From positions 248,001-312,000 of the forward strand of contig JAKFUK010000005.1 of NCBI GenBank assembly GCA_021732745.1: a stretch of DNA of 64,000 nt. Reading direction: 5' to 3'. This stretch comes from Nevskia sp. (lineage in GTDB: Bacteria; Pseudomonadota; Gammaproteobacteria; Nevskiales; Nevskiaceae). Shown piece after piece: positions 25,861 through 38,379 of this stretch; positions within the stretch are counted from its first letter, which is position 1, and every line of letters begins with the position of its first letter. The notes under the pieces were generated by a model. It did no database searches, had not been told where the DNA came from, and worked only from the letters and a program-made list of their open reading frames with translations. A program made the translations under genes and the position numbers.

Positions 25861-27792
25861 ATGCATCCGATCCTCCGTGCTGCACTTTGTGCGTCCGCCC
25901 TGATCCTGACTGCCTGCGGCAACGGTGGTGATGGCGGTAGCGCCCGGCCGCCGACGGCGGCCTGCGCCAATCCGACCGCAGCGCAAGCGCTCGACCGCAC
26001 GCTCGATGTCGACCTGCCCACGGACAGCGATCCGTCGACCAATCCGACCCGGCCGTCGACCATCCACTACAGCCTGCTGCTGCCACCGCGCTGCCCGGGC
26101 GACGTGTTTCCGATCGTGCTGCACAGCCACGGCTACGGCGGCTCGCGGCTGACGACGCTGGCGGCGAATGGCGATCTGGTGGCTGCGCGCAGTGCCGCGC
26201 ATTTCCCATCCATGGAGCTGCTGGCACGGGCGTTGCCGTTCCACGGCTACGCGGTGATCAGCGTCGATCAGCGTGGCCACGGCGATTCGGCAGCCACCAC
26301 CAACGCCCGGATCATCGACCCGCTGCTGGAAATCCAGGATCTGCGCCGCCTGCTCGACTGGGCCTACGACAACGCCGAAACCTTCAACTTCGAGCGCCAG
26401 ACCGGCACCGGCGTCGACCGCGACCTCAATGTCGGCACGCTCGGCGTCAGCTACGGCGGCGGGTTCCAGATGCCGCTGGCCGCGCTTGATGCCCGCATCG
26501 ACGCCATCGTGCCGAACGGCACCTGGAACAATCTGCTTTACAGCCTGCTGCCCGGCGATGGCGTCAAGCTGTCCTTCGACGGCCTGCTGTGCCTGCTGAG
26601 CACCACCGGGGGTGTGGAGAACACGCCGGTGGTCGCGGCGCTGTGCAATCAGGTCAGCCCGAGCAATCTGCTGGCATCGACGATCCGCACCCGCGAAGAC
26701 CTGACCGCCGCCCTCGGCCGTCCCACGTCGCAGCCGCGCGCGGTCACGCCGGAGGAGATCGATCCGTTCTTCTTCAGCCACAGCACGCGTTACCTCGAAA
26801 CCCGTCAGGCCGCCAACGCGCCCTGGGGTTTCGGCGAGGCGTCCGCCCGTTTGCGCGCCGTGCCGGCGCTGTTCCTGCAGGGCAATCGCGATGTGCTGTT
26901 CAACCTGACCGAAGGCGTCTGGAACGCCGATTACTTCCGCGCCGCCGGTGCCGATGTGCGCCTGCTGAGCACCGAAGGCGGCCACATGAACCCGCTCGCC
27001 AACCAGATCGAAGGTACTGCGAACTGCGGCACCATCGTCGGCGTCGATGCCGTGCTGGCCTGGTACGCGCGCTGGCTGAAAGGCAGCCGGACGGCGGCCT
27101 TCGACAGCCTTCCCGAGGTCTGCATCAGCGTCGCGGCAACGGTGGACGGCCAACCCGGCGGCAGCCCGGCCGGCCTTGCGATCGACCGCGTGCCGGTCGG
27201 CAGCCTGAGCGGCACCGGTGCCCTGCCGGCGACGCTGGCCACGGCCGTCGCCAGCGTCGGCCAGCCGCTCGGTTCGCCGCCAAGCTTCGTGCCGGTGCTC
27301 ACCGTGCCCTCGGGCGGCTACGTGCTGGCCGGCGTGCCAAGGCTGGGCAGCGTCGAAGTGGTGCGCGGCGGAAGCCTGCTGCCGCGCGCGGCGATCGCCT
27401 TCGTCGGTGTCGGCATCCGTCGCAACGGCAGCCTGATTCTGGTCGACGAACAAGTGACGCCGTTTGTCGAAGGCCTGCACACGAGCAATCGCGGCCAGCA
27501 GAACGCGCGCATCGCGCTGCCGGGCGTCGGCGAAATTCTTGAATCCGGTGACGAAGTCGGCCTGCTGTTCTACGAGCAGCAGGTGCAGTACGCCGCCGTG
27601 GTCAGCGCGCTCAGCGTGCCGAATCTGGCCAACGTGGTGAACATCGCGCTCGGCACCGCCATCCCGGCGATCGGCTCCGCACTCGACACCAACCTGATCG
27701 CCGCCCCGAATCCCTATCAGGTCACCGTCACCGCCATCGAACTGCCGATCCTGCGGCCCGGCGAATACCCGGCCAGCCGCCTGATCCGTTGA
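25861..27792 (+). CDS. Exported alpha/beta hydrolase, CocE/S15-like lipoprotein
   Basis: A 643-residue protein with a lipoprotein signal (ALILTACG, Cys at about 19). The N-terminal hydrolase domain has PIVLHSHGYGGS (oxyanion region), SVDQRGHGDS and the nucleophile elbow GVSYGGGFQ (S197). A later FLQGNRDVLFN and STEGGHMNPL supply likely Asp and His. The C-terminal ~200 residues are beta-rich, with repeated VPVGSLSGTG-like segments as in the jelly-roll domain of X-Pro dipeptidyl-peptidase/CocE enzymes. Peptide or ester substrates are possible. It continues the local series of exported hydrolases. Confidence 0.82.
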   Translation: MHPILRAALCASALILTACGNGGDGGSARPPTAACANPTAAQALDRTLDVDLPTDSDPSTNPTRPSTIHYSLLLPPRCPGDVFPIVLHSHGYGGSRLTTLAANGDLVAARSAAHFPSMELLARALPFHGYAVISVDQRGHGDSAATTNARIIDPLLEIQDLRRLLDWAYDNAETFNFERQTGTGVDRDLNVGTLGVSYGGGFQMPLAALDARIDAIVPNGTWNNLLYSLLPGDGVKLSFDGLLCLLSTTGGVENTPVVAALCNQVSPSNLLASTIRTREDLTAALGRPTSQPRAVTPEEIDPFFFSHSTRYLETRQAANAPWGFGEASARLRAVPALFLQGNRDVLFNLTEGVWNADYFRAAGADVRLLSTEGGHMNPLANQIEGTANCGTIVGVDAVLAWYARWLKGSRTAAFDSLPEVCISVAATVDGQPGGSPAGLAIDRVPVGSLSGTGALPATLATAVASVGQPLGSPPSFVPVLTVPSGGYVLAGVPRLGSVEVVRGGSLLPRAAIAFVGVGIRRNGSLILVDEQVTPFVEGLHTSNRGQQNARIALPGVGEILESGDEVGLLFYEQQVQYAAVVSALSVPNLANVVNIALGTAIPAIGSALDTNLIAAPNPYQVTVTAIELPILRPGEYPASRLIR

Positions 27793-27809
27793 ACGCAGCG
27801 GCTGGAAGG

Positions 27810-28181
27810 CTAGCGGTGCTGATCGACGAGAATCGGATTGCCGTCCGGGTCCATCAGCATGAAGCTGGCCGGACCGCTGCTGCCTTCATCGGCCTCGGTC
27901 ACCAGACTCAGGCCGCTGGCCTTGAAGCGGCGCTGCAAGTCGCGGATGTCGGTGAACGGATCAACGGCCGCCGCGTCCTGATTCCAGCCCGGATTGAAGG
28001 TCAGCATGTTGCGCTCGAACATGCCCTGGAACAGTCCGACGATATGGTCACCGTGTTTCATGATCAGCCAGTTCTGCTCCTGATGGCCGGCGAACACCGC
28101 AAAGCCGATCTGCTCATAAAAACGCCGCGACGCCGCGATGTCCTTGACTGCGAGGCTGATTGAGAAAGCGCCTAGTTGCAT
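27810..28181 (-). CDS. VOC (glyoxalase/bleomycin-resistance fold) protein
   Basis: A 123-residue protein with two beta-alpha-beta-beta-beta modules. The first begins ISLAVKDIAASRRFYEQIGF; the second has SFMLMDPDGNPILVDQHR, the typical end of VOC proteins. The DPDGN turn and the usual length support this. The metal-ligand pattern is not clear enough to predict isomerase, dioxygenase or binding function. It is convergent with the S15-like gene; the long palindrome lies upstream. Confidence 0.88.
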   Translation of the reverse strand: MQLGAFSISLAVKDIAASRRFYEQIGFAVFAGHQEQNWLIMKHGDHIVGLFQGMFERNMLTFNPGWNQDAAAVDPFTDIRDLQRRFKASGLSLVTEADEGSSGPASFMLMDPDGNPILVDQHR

Positions 28182-28213
28182 GGTGCTGCTCCGGTGGGTG
28201 ATTGAGGTCCAGC

Positions 28214-29073
28214 GTAGGTCGGGAAAGCGGCTTCACCGCGCATCCCGACGTATTCGGTGCCGCTTGCTTCGTTGATTGATTTGGCTTCATCGCACTATTT
28301 CGCGCTATCGCGCGAGTTACTTTCTTCGTACCGCACGAAGAAAGTAACCAAAGAAGGGCGGCCCCGGCATGTCGTCGACTCGCGAGAAGCAGAAGCGCGA
28401 GTCGATGCCCTGTGCTTCTCGCGATCTCCGGGGTACCGCGCGGACAGGCCATCCATGGCCCGGCATCACTCAGCGGGCATCCATGCCCGTTGCCCCCTGC
28501 GATCGCTGCGATGCTCGGCACCATGCAATGGGGGGAGTGGCAGAAGCAACGGCAAAAGCCACAGCGACGGCGACGGCAACAGCAACGACCAATCAAAACC
28601 GAAACGGCTCCCTCTCCCGCTTGCGGGGGAGGGCTGGGGTGGGGGCGTTTGGCGGAGCGCCTGCCAAACAGCCGCCGCGCGAAGCGCGGCGGCTGTGGCT
28701 TTTGATTTAGCTGTGGCGGTTGCTGTGGCTTTTGCCGTAAATCCCCCTTTGAGCGCGCCGAGCATCGCAGGACATGGCGGAATAGGCCCCGCAGGGGGCG
28801 AGGCAGGAGCCGAAGCCTTTTCGTCACGCCATGGATGGCGTGTCGAAAAGCCCCGACATGGCCGAGAAGCACAGGGCATCGGGTCGCGCTTCTGCTTCTC
28901 GCGACCCGACGCAGCGACGGGGGCGCATTCCTTTTGGTGACTTTTCCTTGTGCGTTTCAAGGAAAAGTTACCCGCGCGATAGCGCGGAATGGTTCGATGC
29001 CGTCAGAAGCAGAAGGGAAGCAGGCGACACCGAATCCGTCGGGATGCGCGATGAAGCCGCTTTCCCGACCTAC
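28214..29073. repeat. About 860 bp imperfect palindrome with GTAGGTCGGGA ends
   Basis: Both ends begin (reading inward on opposite strands) with GTAGGTCGGGAAAGCGGCTT. The next ~230 bases of each arm align as inverted copies: CGCGCTATCGCGCG, then a small hairpin with TTACTTTC/GAAAGTAACC or its TTTTCC variant, then GAAGCAGAAGCGCGA and CGATGCCCTGTGCTTCTCG. Further in, GCCATCCATGGC, GCGATGCTCGGC and AAAAGCCACAGC also mirror around a centre near 28640. It covers essentially the entire 900 bp gap. The open frames inside it are repeat-derived and not credible genes. Confidence 0.85.
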
Positions 29074-29087
29074 CCGGGCTACTCGGG

Positions 29088-29873
29088 CTATCCCGGCTTA
29101 CGCGAGCTTGCAACAGGCCGAACTCTCGGTTTTTTTGGCTTCGGCTGGGCTTCTTCGTATTCAAGATGAATATCTTCACCGGAAAATCTTACTGCTACAA
29201 CATGTTGGAGTTCACGAATAAGGTTGACTTCGTTTGCAACATTAACATCGTCATCTAAGGTGGCAGATTTTCTATTAAGCAGATCATTTCGTAAAGCAGC
29301 TAGCACATGACCAAATGATACGAAATCACCTTCACAATCTTCTGTTTCGTAATAGTTTTGATCATTGTCGTAAATTGACTTTTGCCATGTTTTCCACTGA
29401 CGGACCTGTGTAGGATTTAAATCCTCGAATGAAAAAGCATTAAATGCTACGATCTGAAAAATATGTTCATAGATCGAACGAACTACAAAATCATTTGAAA
29501 CTAATGATAAACGAGTAGCCCAATCAATCACCGAGTTTAATTCCTTTTGAGTAAGTACAGCATCGCAATTCACCTCATTCAAATGTGAGATGAAATGATT
29601 GTATATTTGCAATTTTTCCTTAAATATTCCCGAAACTTGTTCTTTACTTATCTCGCCGTCAGTCTGAGATTTGAGCAGCGCGGCAGTTGCCGCAATCGTA
29701 ATTAAAGCGCCCAAACAACCCGCTATAAACTCTTTTACGTATTCGGAAATGCCTGCAGTATATATAAGGTGAAAGCCGATAAAAGATAGTAATGCAGCGA
29801 GACTTCCAATTAACGCCCATGAAGTAAGTTTCAGTCGAGCGAAGTTTATTATGCTCTCAACATTACTTTTCAT
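29088..29873 (-). CDS. Unknown membrane-anchored protein in an A+T-rich island
   Basis: A 261-residue protein. Two hydrophobic helices lie at about 18-38 and 45-68, followed by a cytosolic, charged, probably helical domain (GIFKEKLQIYNHFISHLNEV, then a Trp/Phe-rich middle). The C-terminus is a basic Pro-rich tail (QPKPKKPRVRPVASSRKPG). I do not recognise a family. Base composition is far more A+T-rich than all neighbours, indicating recent transfer. The exception is the tail, where the DNA returns to GC-rich. ATG 29873 overlaps the TGA of the upstream small gene (ATGA), so the pair is coupled. Confidence 0.72.
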   Translation of the reverse strand: MKSNVESIINFARLKLTSWALIGSLAALLSFIGFHLIYTAGISEYVKEFIAGCLGALITIAATAALLKSQTDGEISKEQVSGIFKEKLQIYNHFISHLNEVNCDAVLTQKELNSVIDWATRLSLVSNDFVVRSIYEHIFQIVAFNAFSFEDLNPTQVRQWKTWQKSIYDNDQNYYETEDCEGDFVSFGHVLAALRNDLLNRKSATLDDDVNVANEVNLIRELQHVVAVRFSGEDIHLEYEEAQPKPKKPRVRPVASSRKPG

Positions 29874-30100
29874 GAGCAAATTTTCTCAATAAAACAAACT
29901 AGAAAAGCTACGACAGGTGCGATTGTAAAATAGCCAATTATTAAGCTAACAACTCCTAACCCAATTCCGACTGGCCCGTCGACTGCTTGAAAAGCACCGA
30001 AGGCGCAGAAAAGGGCGGTGAAATAACGAAAATAATAGAATCTTTGACGTTGCTTCTGCGTGGAAAGAACGCTTGCGACAAATGATCGTGATTGAGGCAT
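29870..30100 (-). CDS. Small two-helix membrane protein, first gene of the A+T-rich operon
   Basis: A 76-residue protein. A basic N-terminal segment (STQKQRQRFYYFRYF) is followed by two hydrophobic stretches (TALFCAFGAFQAV and GIGLGVVSLIIGYFTIAPVVAFLVCFI). ATG 30100 has a strong Shine-Dalgarno AGGAGT about 5 bases upstream. It overlaps the 261-residue membrane protein gene by 4 bp. No family is recognised; the two proteins may form a membrane complex. Confidence 0.65.
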   Translation of the reverse strand: MPQSRSFVASVLSTQKQRQRFYYFRYFTALFCAFGAFQAVDGPVGIGLGVVSLIIGYFTIAPVVAFLVCFIEKICS

Positions 30101-30149
30101 TTTTACTCCTGCAGTGATTTATGATTAAAAGCAGAAATTACAACTAAAG

Positions 30150-30171
30150 CCGATATTTTATACGTTATCGG
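30150..30171 (-). promoter_or_regulatory. Operator-like palindrome overlapping a putative -10 of the A+T-rich operon
   Basis: CCGATA-N10-TATCGG spans 30150-30171. On the minus strand the spacer holds TATAAA, a plausible -10, about 60 bases before the start codon; no good -35 is visible. This arrangement suggests a repressor or activator site. It is inferred from sequence only. Confidence 0.35.
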
Positions 30172-30505
30172 AATACGCCCCCACTCAGATCGCATGGCGG
30201 TAGTGCCGGGCCGATTATTGATGATCTTCGCGAAGCCTACCCCATTCGACTGATAAAATAATGTGAATAGCGTCACGATACCTTAAGGCTGCGCCAAGCT
30301 GGGTAAATAATTCCGAAGTCCATCTACCAGACAGGAAGTGCCATCCGGAGCCACGAGCGGCATCGCAATGAAACCTTGCTGACACCAGATATCAGCCTTC
30401 TAACATCGCGTCGATACGCGGCACCCGCAATCTGCTCCTCATCCAGCGACGAACGTAAGCCTGCACTCGCATTGCTGCCGAAGACTGAGACAAGGACCTG
30501 CCGCC
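30172..30505. other. Non-coding divergent region
   Basis: The composition grades from A+T-rich (left) to the host's GC-rich type (right). No RNA gene, terminator or clear promoter could be identified beyond the palindrome at 30150-30171. Confidence 0.5.
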
Positions 30506-31129
30506 ATGAACATCACTGCCGCGATTCACCGTTCCGTCGAGCCGCAACTGCTTCCGCGCCAGCGTCGTCGGCATCGCGTTGGCCCGCCGAAGCCGGTGAC
30601 GACGGCCGCAGCCGGCGTCAACGCCGAACTGCTCCAGCAGTTGCAAGCCGCCGGCATCACCATTGATTCGCTGGTGGCGGTACGGGCACCGACCGGCGAA
30701 TGGCTGTTGCTGCGGACCCAGGACCATGTCGGCCAGCATCGAACAAGCCCCATCGTCCAAGACACAGCCGAAGACGACCATGATGCAGGGAAAGCGTTTG
30801 CCAAGGCCGTCCGCACCGCGCTCGACGATTTCCATCTGACCCACCGTCTGCAAGCCAATCCGCTGCTGGAATGCGACGCTGTCAAAACGCACGGAACCGG
30901 AGCCGCTGCAAGGCTCAATGCGCTGCGCGACTGGCTGCGCAGCACCAGCGAACGCTTGAGCGCCAACCCGGCCACTGCCCGCGCCGCCCGCATCCTGCAT
31001 CGCAGCTATTTCGAGCCGGCGCGTTCGCAGCAACTGGCGGCGGAAGCGCTGGGCATGGGCTACTCGACCTATCGCCGCCTGCTGGCCGAAGCGCGCGAAC
31101 TGCTGATCGCCGAGTTGCGGCTGGGCTGA
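30506..31129 (+). CDS. Small protein with a STYRR-type C-terminal helix-turn-helix
   Basis: A 207-residue protein. Its basic N-terminus (PRQRRRHRVGPPKP) precedes a domain of unknown type. The C-terminal ~85 residues (LNALRDWLRSTSERLSANP...LHRSYFEPARSQQLAAEALG, then GYSTYRRLLAEARE) resemble the C-terminal module of some bacterial ATPase/kinase-type regulators. There a 'R.LHRTYLEPA.TQE.AAELLG..STYRRHL' pattern forms a sigma-region-4-like HTH. DNA binding is inference. An AAGGA lies 9 bases before ATG 30506. It is 108 bp upstream of the hybrid kinase gene, separated by a hairpin. Confidence 0.65.
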   Translation: MNITAAIHRSVEPQLLPRQRRRHRVGPPKPVTTAAAGVNAELLQQLQAAGITIDSLVAVRAPTGEWLLLRTQDHVGQHRTSPIVQDTAEDDHDAGKAFAKAVRTALDDFHLTHRLQANPLLECDAVKTHGTGAAARLNALRDWLRSTSERLSANPATARAARILHRSYFEPARSQQLAAEALGMGYSTYRRLLAEARELLIAELRLG

Positions 31130-31155
31130 GCTGAGCAGCGGCGGCGTTCGGGGCT

Positions 31156-31184
31156 CTGGATTCCGGCTTTCGCCGGAATGACGG
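31156..31184. repeat. Hairpin repeat of the CTGGATTCC...GGAATGACGG type
   Basis: The stem ATTCCGGC/GCCGGAAT (31160-31179), with the flanks CTGG and GACGG and then a T-rich tract, belongs to the common proteobacterial 'CTGGATTCCxGC..GCxGGAATGACGG' repeat. It may terminate the preceding gene. Confidence 0.65.
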
Positions 31185-31237
31185 TTCTTTCTTTCAAATG
31201 GCGGCGCGTCCATTGCCTTCGACACAAGGCCTGACCG

Positions 31238-35755
<4,518 letters not shown>

Positions 35756-35806
35756 GCCGCCGGCCATCGCCGCATACTTAACAAAACCTCGACAGGAGCC
35801 ACAGCC

Positions 35807-36583
35807 TTGCCGTCCCGGATCGCCATCGTCGACGACGACCCGCTGCTGCGCGAAGTGCTGGTCGACTACCTCGCGTCACAGGGTTACGAAACCCTGCCCT
35901 GCGAAGGCGGTGCCGCCCTGCGCGCGCTTTTCGCCGCCGATCCGGTGCCGGACTGCGTGATCCTGGACCTGGTGATGCCGGGCGAGGACGGCCTCAGCGT
36001 GCTGCGCTGGCTGCGCGCCGCTTCCGATGTGCCGGTGATCATGCTGACTTCCAACGACACTTCCATCGACCGCGTGGTGGGTCTGGAACTCGGTGCCGAT
36101 GACTACGTCGCCAAGCCGGCCGACCTGCGCGAACTGCTGGCGCGCGTGCGCAGCGTGCTGCGGCGGCGGCCGGCTTCGTCAGCGGCGGTTGCGGTACCGA
36201 TGTCTGCGCCGCAGGTGAAGGCCGCAACTCCTGCGGTCACCGCTGCGAGCGGTGAAGCCTGGTTCGGCCGCTGGCGGCTCGATCGGGCGCGGCGGCGGCT
36301 GGTTGATCCTGCGGGTGAAGTGCTGCCGATCACCGGGGCCGAATTCGGCCTGCTGTGCGCGTTCGCCGACCATCCGAAGGTGATCCTGTCGCGCGACAAG
36401 CTGCTGGAACTCTCCGGCACCGATCCCGGCGAAGTCTTCGATCGCGCCATCGACCTGCGCATCACGCGGCTCAGAAAGAAGATCGAACCGGTGCCCGGCG
36501 ATCCCACCGTGATCCGCACCGTGCGCGGACACGGCGGCGGCTATGAATACCTGCCGTCCGAAGGGCCGAATTACGGTCGCTAG
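35807..36583 (+). CDS. OmpR/PhoB-family response regulator
   Basis: A 258-residue two-domain regulator. The receiver (1-120) has the acidic pair VDDDP, the phospho-Asp D54 in VILDLVMPG, the conserved Thr/Ser in MLTSND and the Lys in DDYVAKPADL. An Ala/Pro-rich linker follows (about 125-150). The winged-helix trans_reg_C domain (about 155-250) contains ITGAEFGLLCAF, LSRDKLLEL, the recognition helix around AIDLRITRLRKKI, and IRTVRGHGGGYEYL. The start is TTG 35807, with AGGAG about 9 bases upstream. It presumably receives phosphate from the upstream hybrid kinase. Confidence 0.92.
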   Translation: MPSRIAIVDDDPLLREVLVDYLASQGYETLPCEGGAALRALFAADPVPDCVILDLVMPGEDGLSVLRWLRAASDVPVIMLTSNDTSIDRVVGLELGADDYVAKPADLRELLARVRSVLRRRPASSAAVAVPMSAPQVKAATPAVTAASGEAWFGRWRLDRARRRLVDPAGEVLPITGAEFGLLCAFADHPKVILSRDKLLELSGTDPGEVFDRAIDLRITRLRKKIEPVPGDPTVIRTVRGHGGGYEYLPSEGPNYGR

Positions 36584-36587
36584 CCTT

Positions 36588-36654
36588 GTGGGTCCGGATT
36601 CATCCGGACGCTCTCGTGTCGACCGCCGCGCCGTCCGGATGAATCCGGACCTAC
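36588..36654. repeat. GTAG-headed REP-like doublet (GTCCGGAT stem)
   Basis: The forward unit (head GTGG instead of GTAG) is at 36588-36609 and the reverse unit ending CTAC is at 36633-36654. The stem is the same as at 24987 and 45573. It lies between the response regulator gene and the CoA-binding gene. Confidence 0.82.
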
Positions 36655-36680
36655 GGTGCATTTCGAGGAAGTCATCCGCC

Positions 36681-37133
36681 ATGTCCTGGCAACAGAACCT
36701 GATCACCACGGCCGACGGCATCACCGCGCTGCTCGCCACCACCCGCCGCATCGCCGTGCTCGGCATCAAGCCGGAATCGCATGACGACCAGCCGGCGCAT
36801 TTCGTGGCGGCGGCGATGGCGCGGGCGGGGTACCAGATCGTGCCGGTGCCGATCTATTTTCCTGACGTCACCAGCATCCTTGGCCAGCCGGTGCACCGGA
36901 AGCTAGTCGATGTGCCCGGAACCCTTGATCTGGTCGACGTGTTCCGGCTGCCGTCGGCACTGCCGGCGCATCTCGACGACATCCTCGCCGCGAAGCCGCG
37001 CGCCGTCTGGCTGCAATCCGGCATCCGCCATGATGCCTTTGCCGAAACGCTGGCCCGTGCCGGCATCGCGGTGGTTCAGGACCGCTGTCTGATGGTCGAG
37101 CAGCAAAGACGCGGCGCGAAACCCGCCCCGTAG
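36681..37133 (+). CDS. CoA-binding domain protein (YccU-like)
   Basis: A 150-residue Rossmann-type protein: RRIAVLGIKPESHDDQPAHFVAAAM (nucleotide-binding strand-turn-helix), YQIVPVPIY, VDVFRLPSALPAHLDDI, AVWLQSGIRHDAFAETLARAGI and a terminal VVQDRCLMVEQ. All are typical of small CoA_binding proteins of unknown physiological role. ATG 36681 gives the usual length. The TAG stop (37131-37133) is part of a GTAG repeat unit. Confidence 0.88.
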   Translation: MSWQQNLITTADGITALLATTRRIAVLGIKPESHDDQPAHFVAAAMARAGYQIVPVPIYFPDVTSILGQPVHRKLVDVPGTLDLVDVFRLPSALPAHLDDILAAKPRAVWLQSGIRHDAFAETLARAGIAVVQDRCLMVEQQRRGAKPAP

Positions 37134-37197
37134 GGCGGCCCGCGGCCGCCGGCACCGTCGATCGACAAGGGCGCACGGCGGCCATGGGCCGCCCTAC
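37130..37197. repeat. GTAG-headed REP-like doublet (GGGCGGCC stem) holding two stop codons
   Basis: The forward unit GTAGGGCGGCC...GGCCGCC (37130-37150) and the reverse unit GGCGGCCATGGGCCGCCCTAC (37177-37197) face each other. The TAG within each GTAG head is the stop codon of one of the two convergent genes. Confidence 0.85.
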
Positions 37198-37517
37198 GGG
37201 ATGGGTTCGGCGAACTCGGAACCCGACTGCTCCGTGCTGGAGTAGCCGTCAATGTGCCCGAGCCGATCGCCGTACTCCGGGTCGCCCCAGTCGCCGATCG
37301 GGCCGTTGTAGTCCTTGCCGCGACAGCCGCCCCAGCGATCGGCGCGGCTGGCCGGGCAGGATGGCTTCGCTTTCACCGTCGACGGCGGCTGCGAATGCGA
37401 AACCGGCGGCGGAATCGGTGCCTTGTCGAAGCTGTTCTGCGCGGTGGCGGCCATGCCGGTCAGCAGCGCCGCCATGGCGATGCCGAGGCTCAAATGGGTC
37501 CAGGCGTTCGATTTCAT
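37194..37517 (-). CDS. Small exported protein of unknown function
   Basis: A 107-residue protein with a signal peptide (hydrophobic LGIAMAALLTGMAATA, cleavage near AQNSF). The mature part is Pro/Gly-rich with one Cys pair (KPSCPASRADRWGGCRG) and an acidic end. The mature start AQNSF matches that of the rhodanese protein encoded upstream, suggesting related N-termini. It is the last gene of a three-gene operon (34 bp after the rhodanese gene). The stop codon is provided by the REP unit. Function unknown. Confidence 0.65.
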   Translation of the reverse strand: MKSNAWTHLSLGIAMAALLTGMAATAQNSFDKAPIPPPVSHSQPPSTVKAKPSCPASRADRWGGCRGKDYNGPIGDWGDPEYGDRLGHIDGYSSTEQSGSEFAEPIP

Positions 37518-37551
37518 GGCGGGTGTTCCATCCTTTCCGAGGTCGTGCGCT

Positions 37552-38379
37552 TCAGTAGCCGTCGCGCTGGCCGACCTGATTCGGGTCGCGCTGCTGCTGA
37601 CCCTGACCCTGATCCTGCTGGCCCCGGCCATCCTGACCGCGACCGTCATTGCCGCCCTGTTGCGGCGGGCGAGCGGTCGGCAGGCCGGCCTGGGTCCAGG
37701 CTTCGAGGCCGCCGCGATACCAGAGCACGTTCGAGTAGCCGAGCTTGATGGCGCGCAGGGCGGCGTTGTACGACAGCCAGCACTGGACACCGGCGCAGTA
37801 GGTGACGATCGGGCGGCTCTTGTCGCCGCCGGTGATCTGCTGCAGGAACTGGCCATAGCCCTTCTGCGTCTCGTCGTTGTAGCTGCCGCCCTGCGAGGCC
37901 GGCATGGCATGCACCGCGTTCGGCAGCATCTGCGGCGCGCCATAGACATCGAGCACCACCGCGCCGGACTGACGGTTGCCGAGCATCTTCTGCAAGGCAC
38001 CGGTGGTGATCACCAGGCCGCCGGGAATGCGGCTCGGTGTCGGGCCGTGCGTCTTGTCGCTGGGGCGCAGCCGGTCGGTCGGCGCGACGCCGAAATCCTG
38101 CGATTCCGATGACGAGGCCTGCGGCGGCGGTGCCGAGCGGCCGCCGTCGTAGCCGTCGTCACCACCGCCACCGCCATCAACACTGACTGGGCCGTCCTCG
38201 ATGTTCCGGACGTCGCTGTTCTCGTCGATGTTGTAGGTGTTGGTGCGCGGCTGCGGACGGTTGTTGTTCTGCGAAGGCGCTTCGTTGCCGAAGCTGTTCT
38301 GGGCGCTGGCGGCGGCGCTGATGACCAGCGCGCCAAGGACAACGATCAGGCTCAGGCGATTCAAGGTGCTCTGCTTCAT
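37552..38379 (-). CDS. Exported rhodanese-like protein with a CXXCW-type motif
   Basis: A 275-residue protein. The signal peptide (about 1-26) ends before AQNSF, followed by a low-complexity Asn/Pro/Gly linker (about 27-115). The rhodanese domain (about 120-240) has VVLDVYGAP and the catalytic loop VTYCAGVQCWLSYNAALRA, then YSNVLWYRGGLEAWTQAG. The second Cys followed by Trp and the WY.gG..AW region resemble the PQQ-associated CXXCW rhodaneses (TIGR03865), with a longer Cys spacing. The C-terminus is a Gln/Gly-rich tail. A periplasmic sulfur or redox role is likely. Its ATG overlaps the upstream TGA. Confidence 0.82.
   Translation of the reverse strand: MKQSTLNRLSLIVVLGALVISAAASAQNSFGNEAPSQNNNRPQPRTNTYNIDENSDVRNIEDGPVSVDGGGGGDDGYDGGRSAPPPQASSSESQDFGVAPTDRLRPSDKTHGPTPSRIPGGLVITTGALQKMLGNRQSGAVVLDVYGAPQMLPNAVHAMPASQGGSYNDETQKGYGQFLQQITGGDKSRPIVTYCAGVQCWLSYNAALRAIKLGYSNVLWYRGGLEAWTQAGLPTARPPQQGGNDGRGQDGRGQQDQGQGQQQRDPNQVGQRDGY

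Noticed and set aside
28114..28872. Open frames on both strands inside the 860 bp palindrome
   Set aside because: They read the arms of an inverted repeat; the two strands give similar translations and no protein family is visible.
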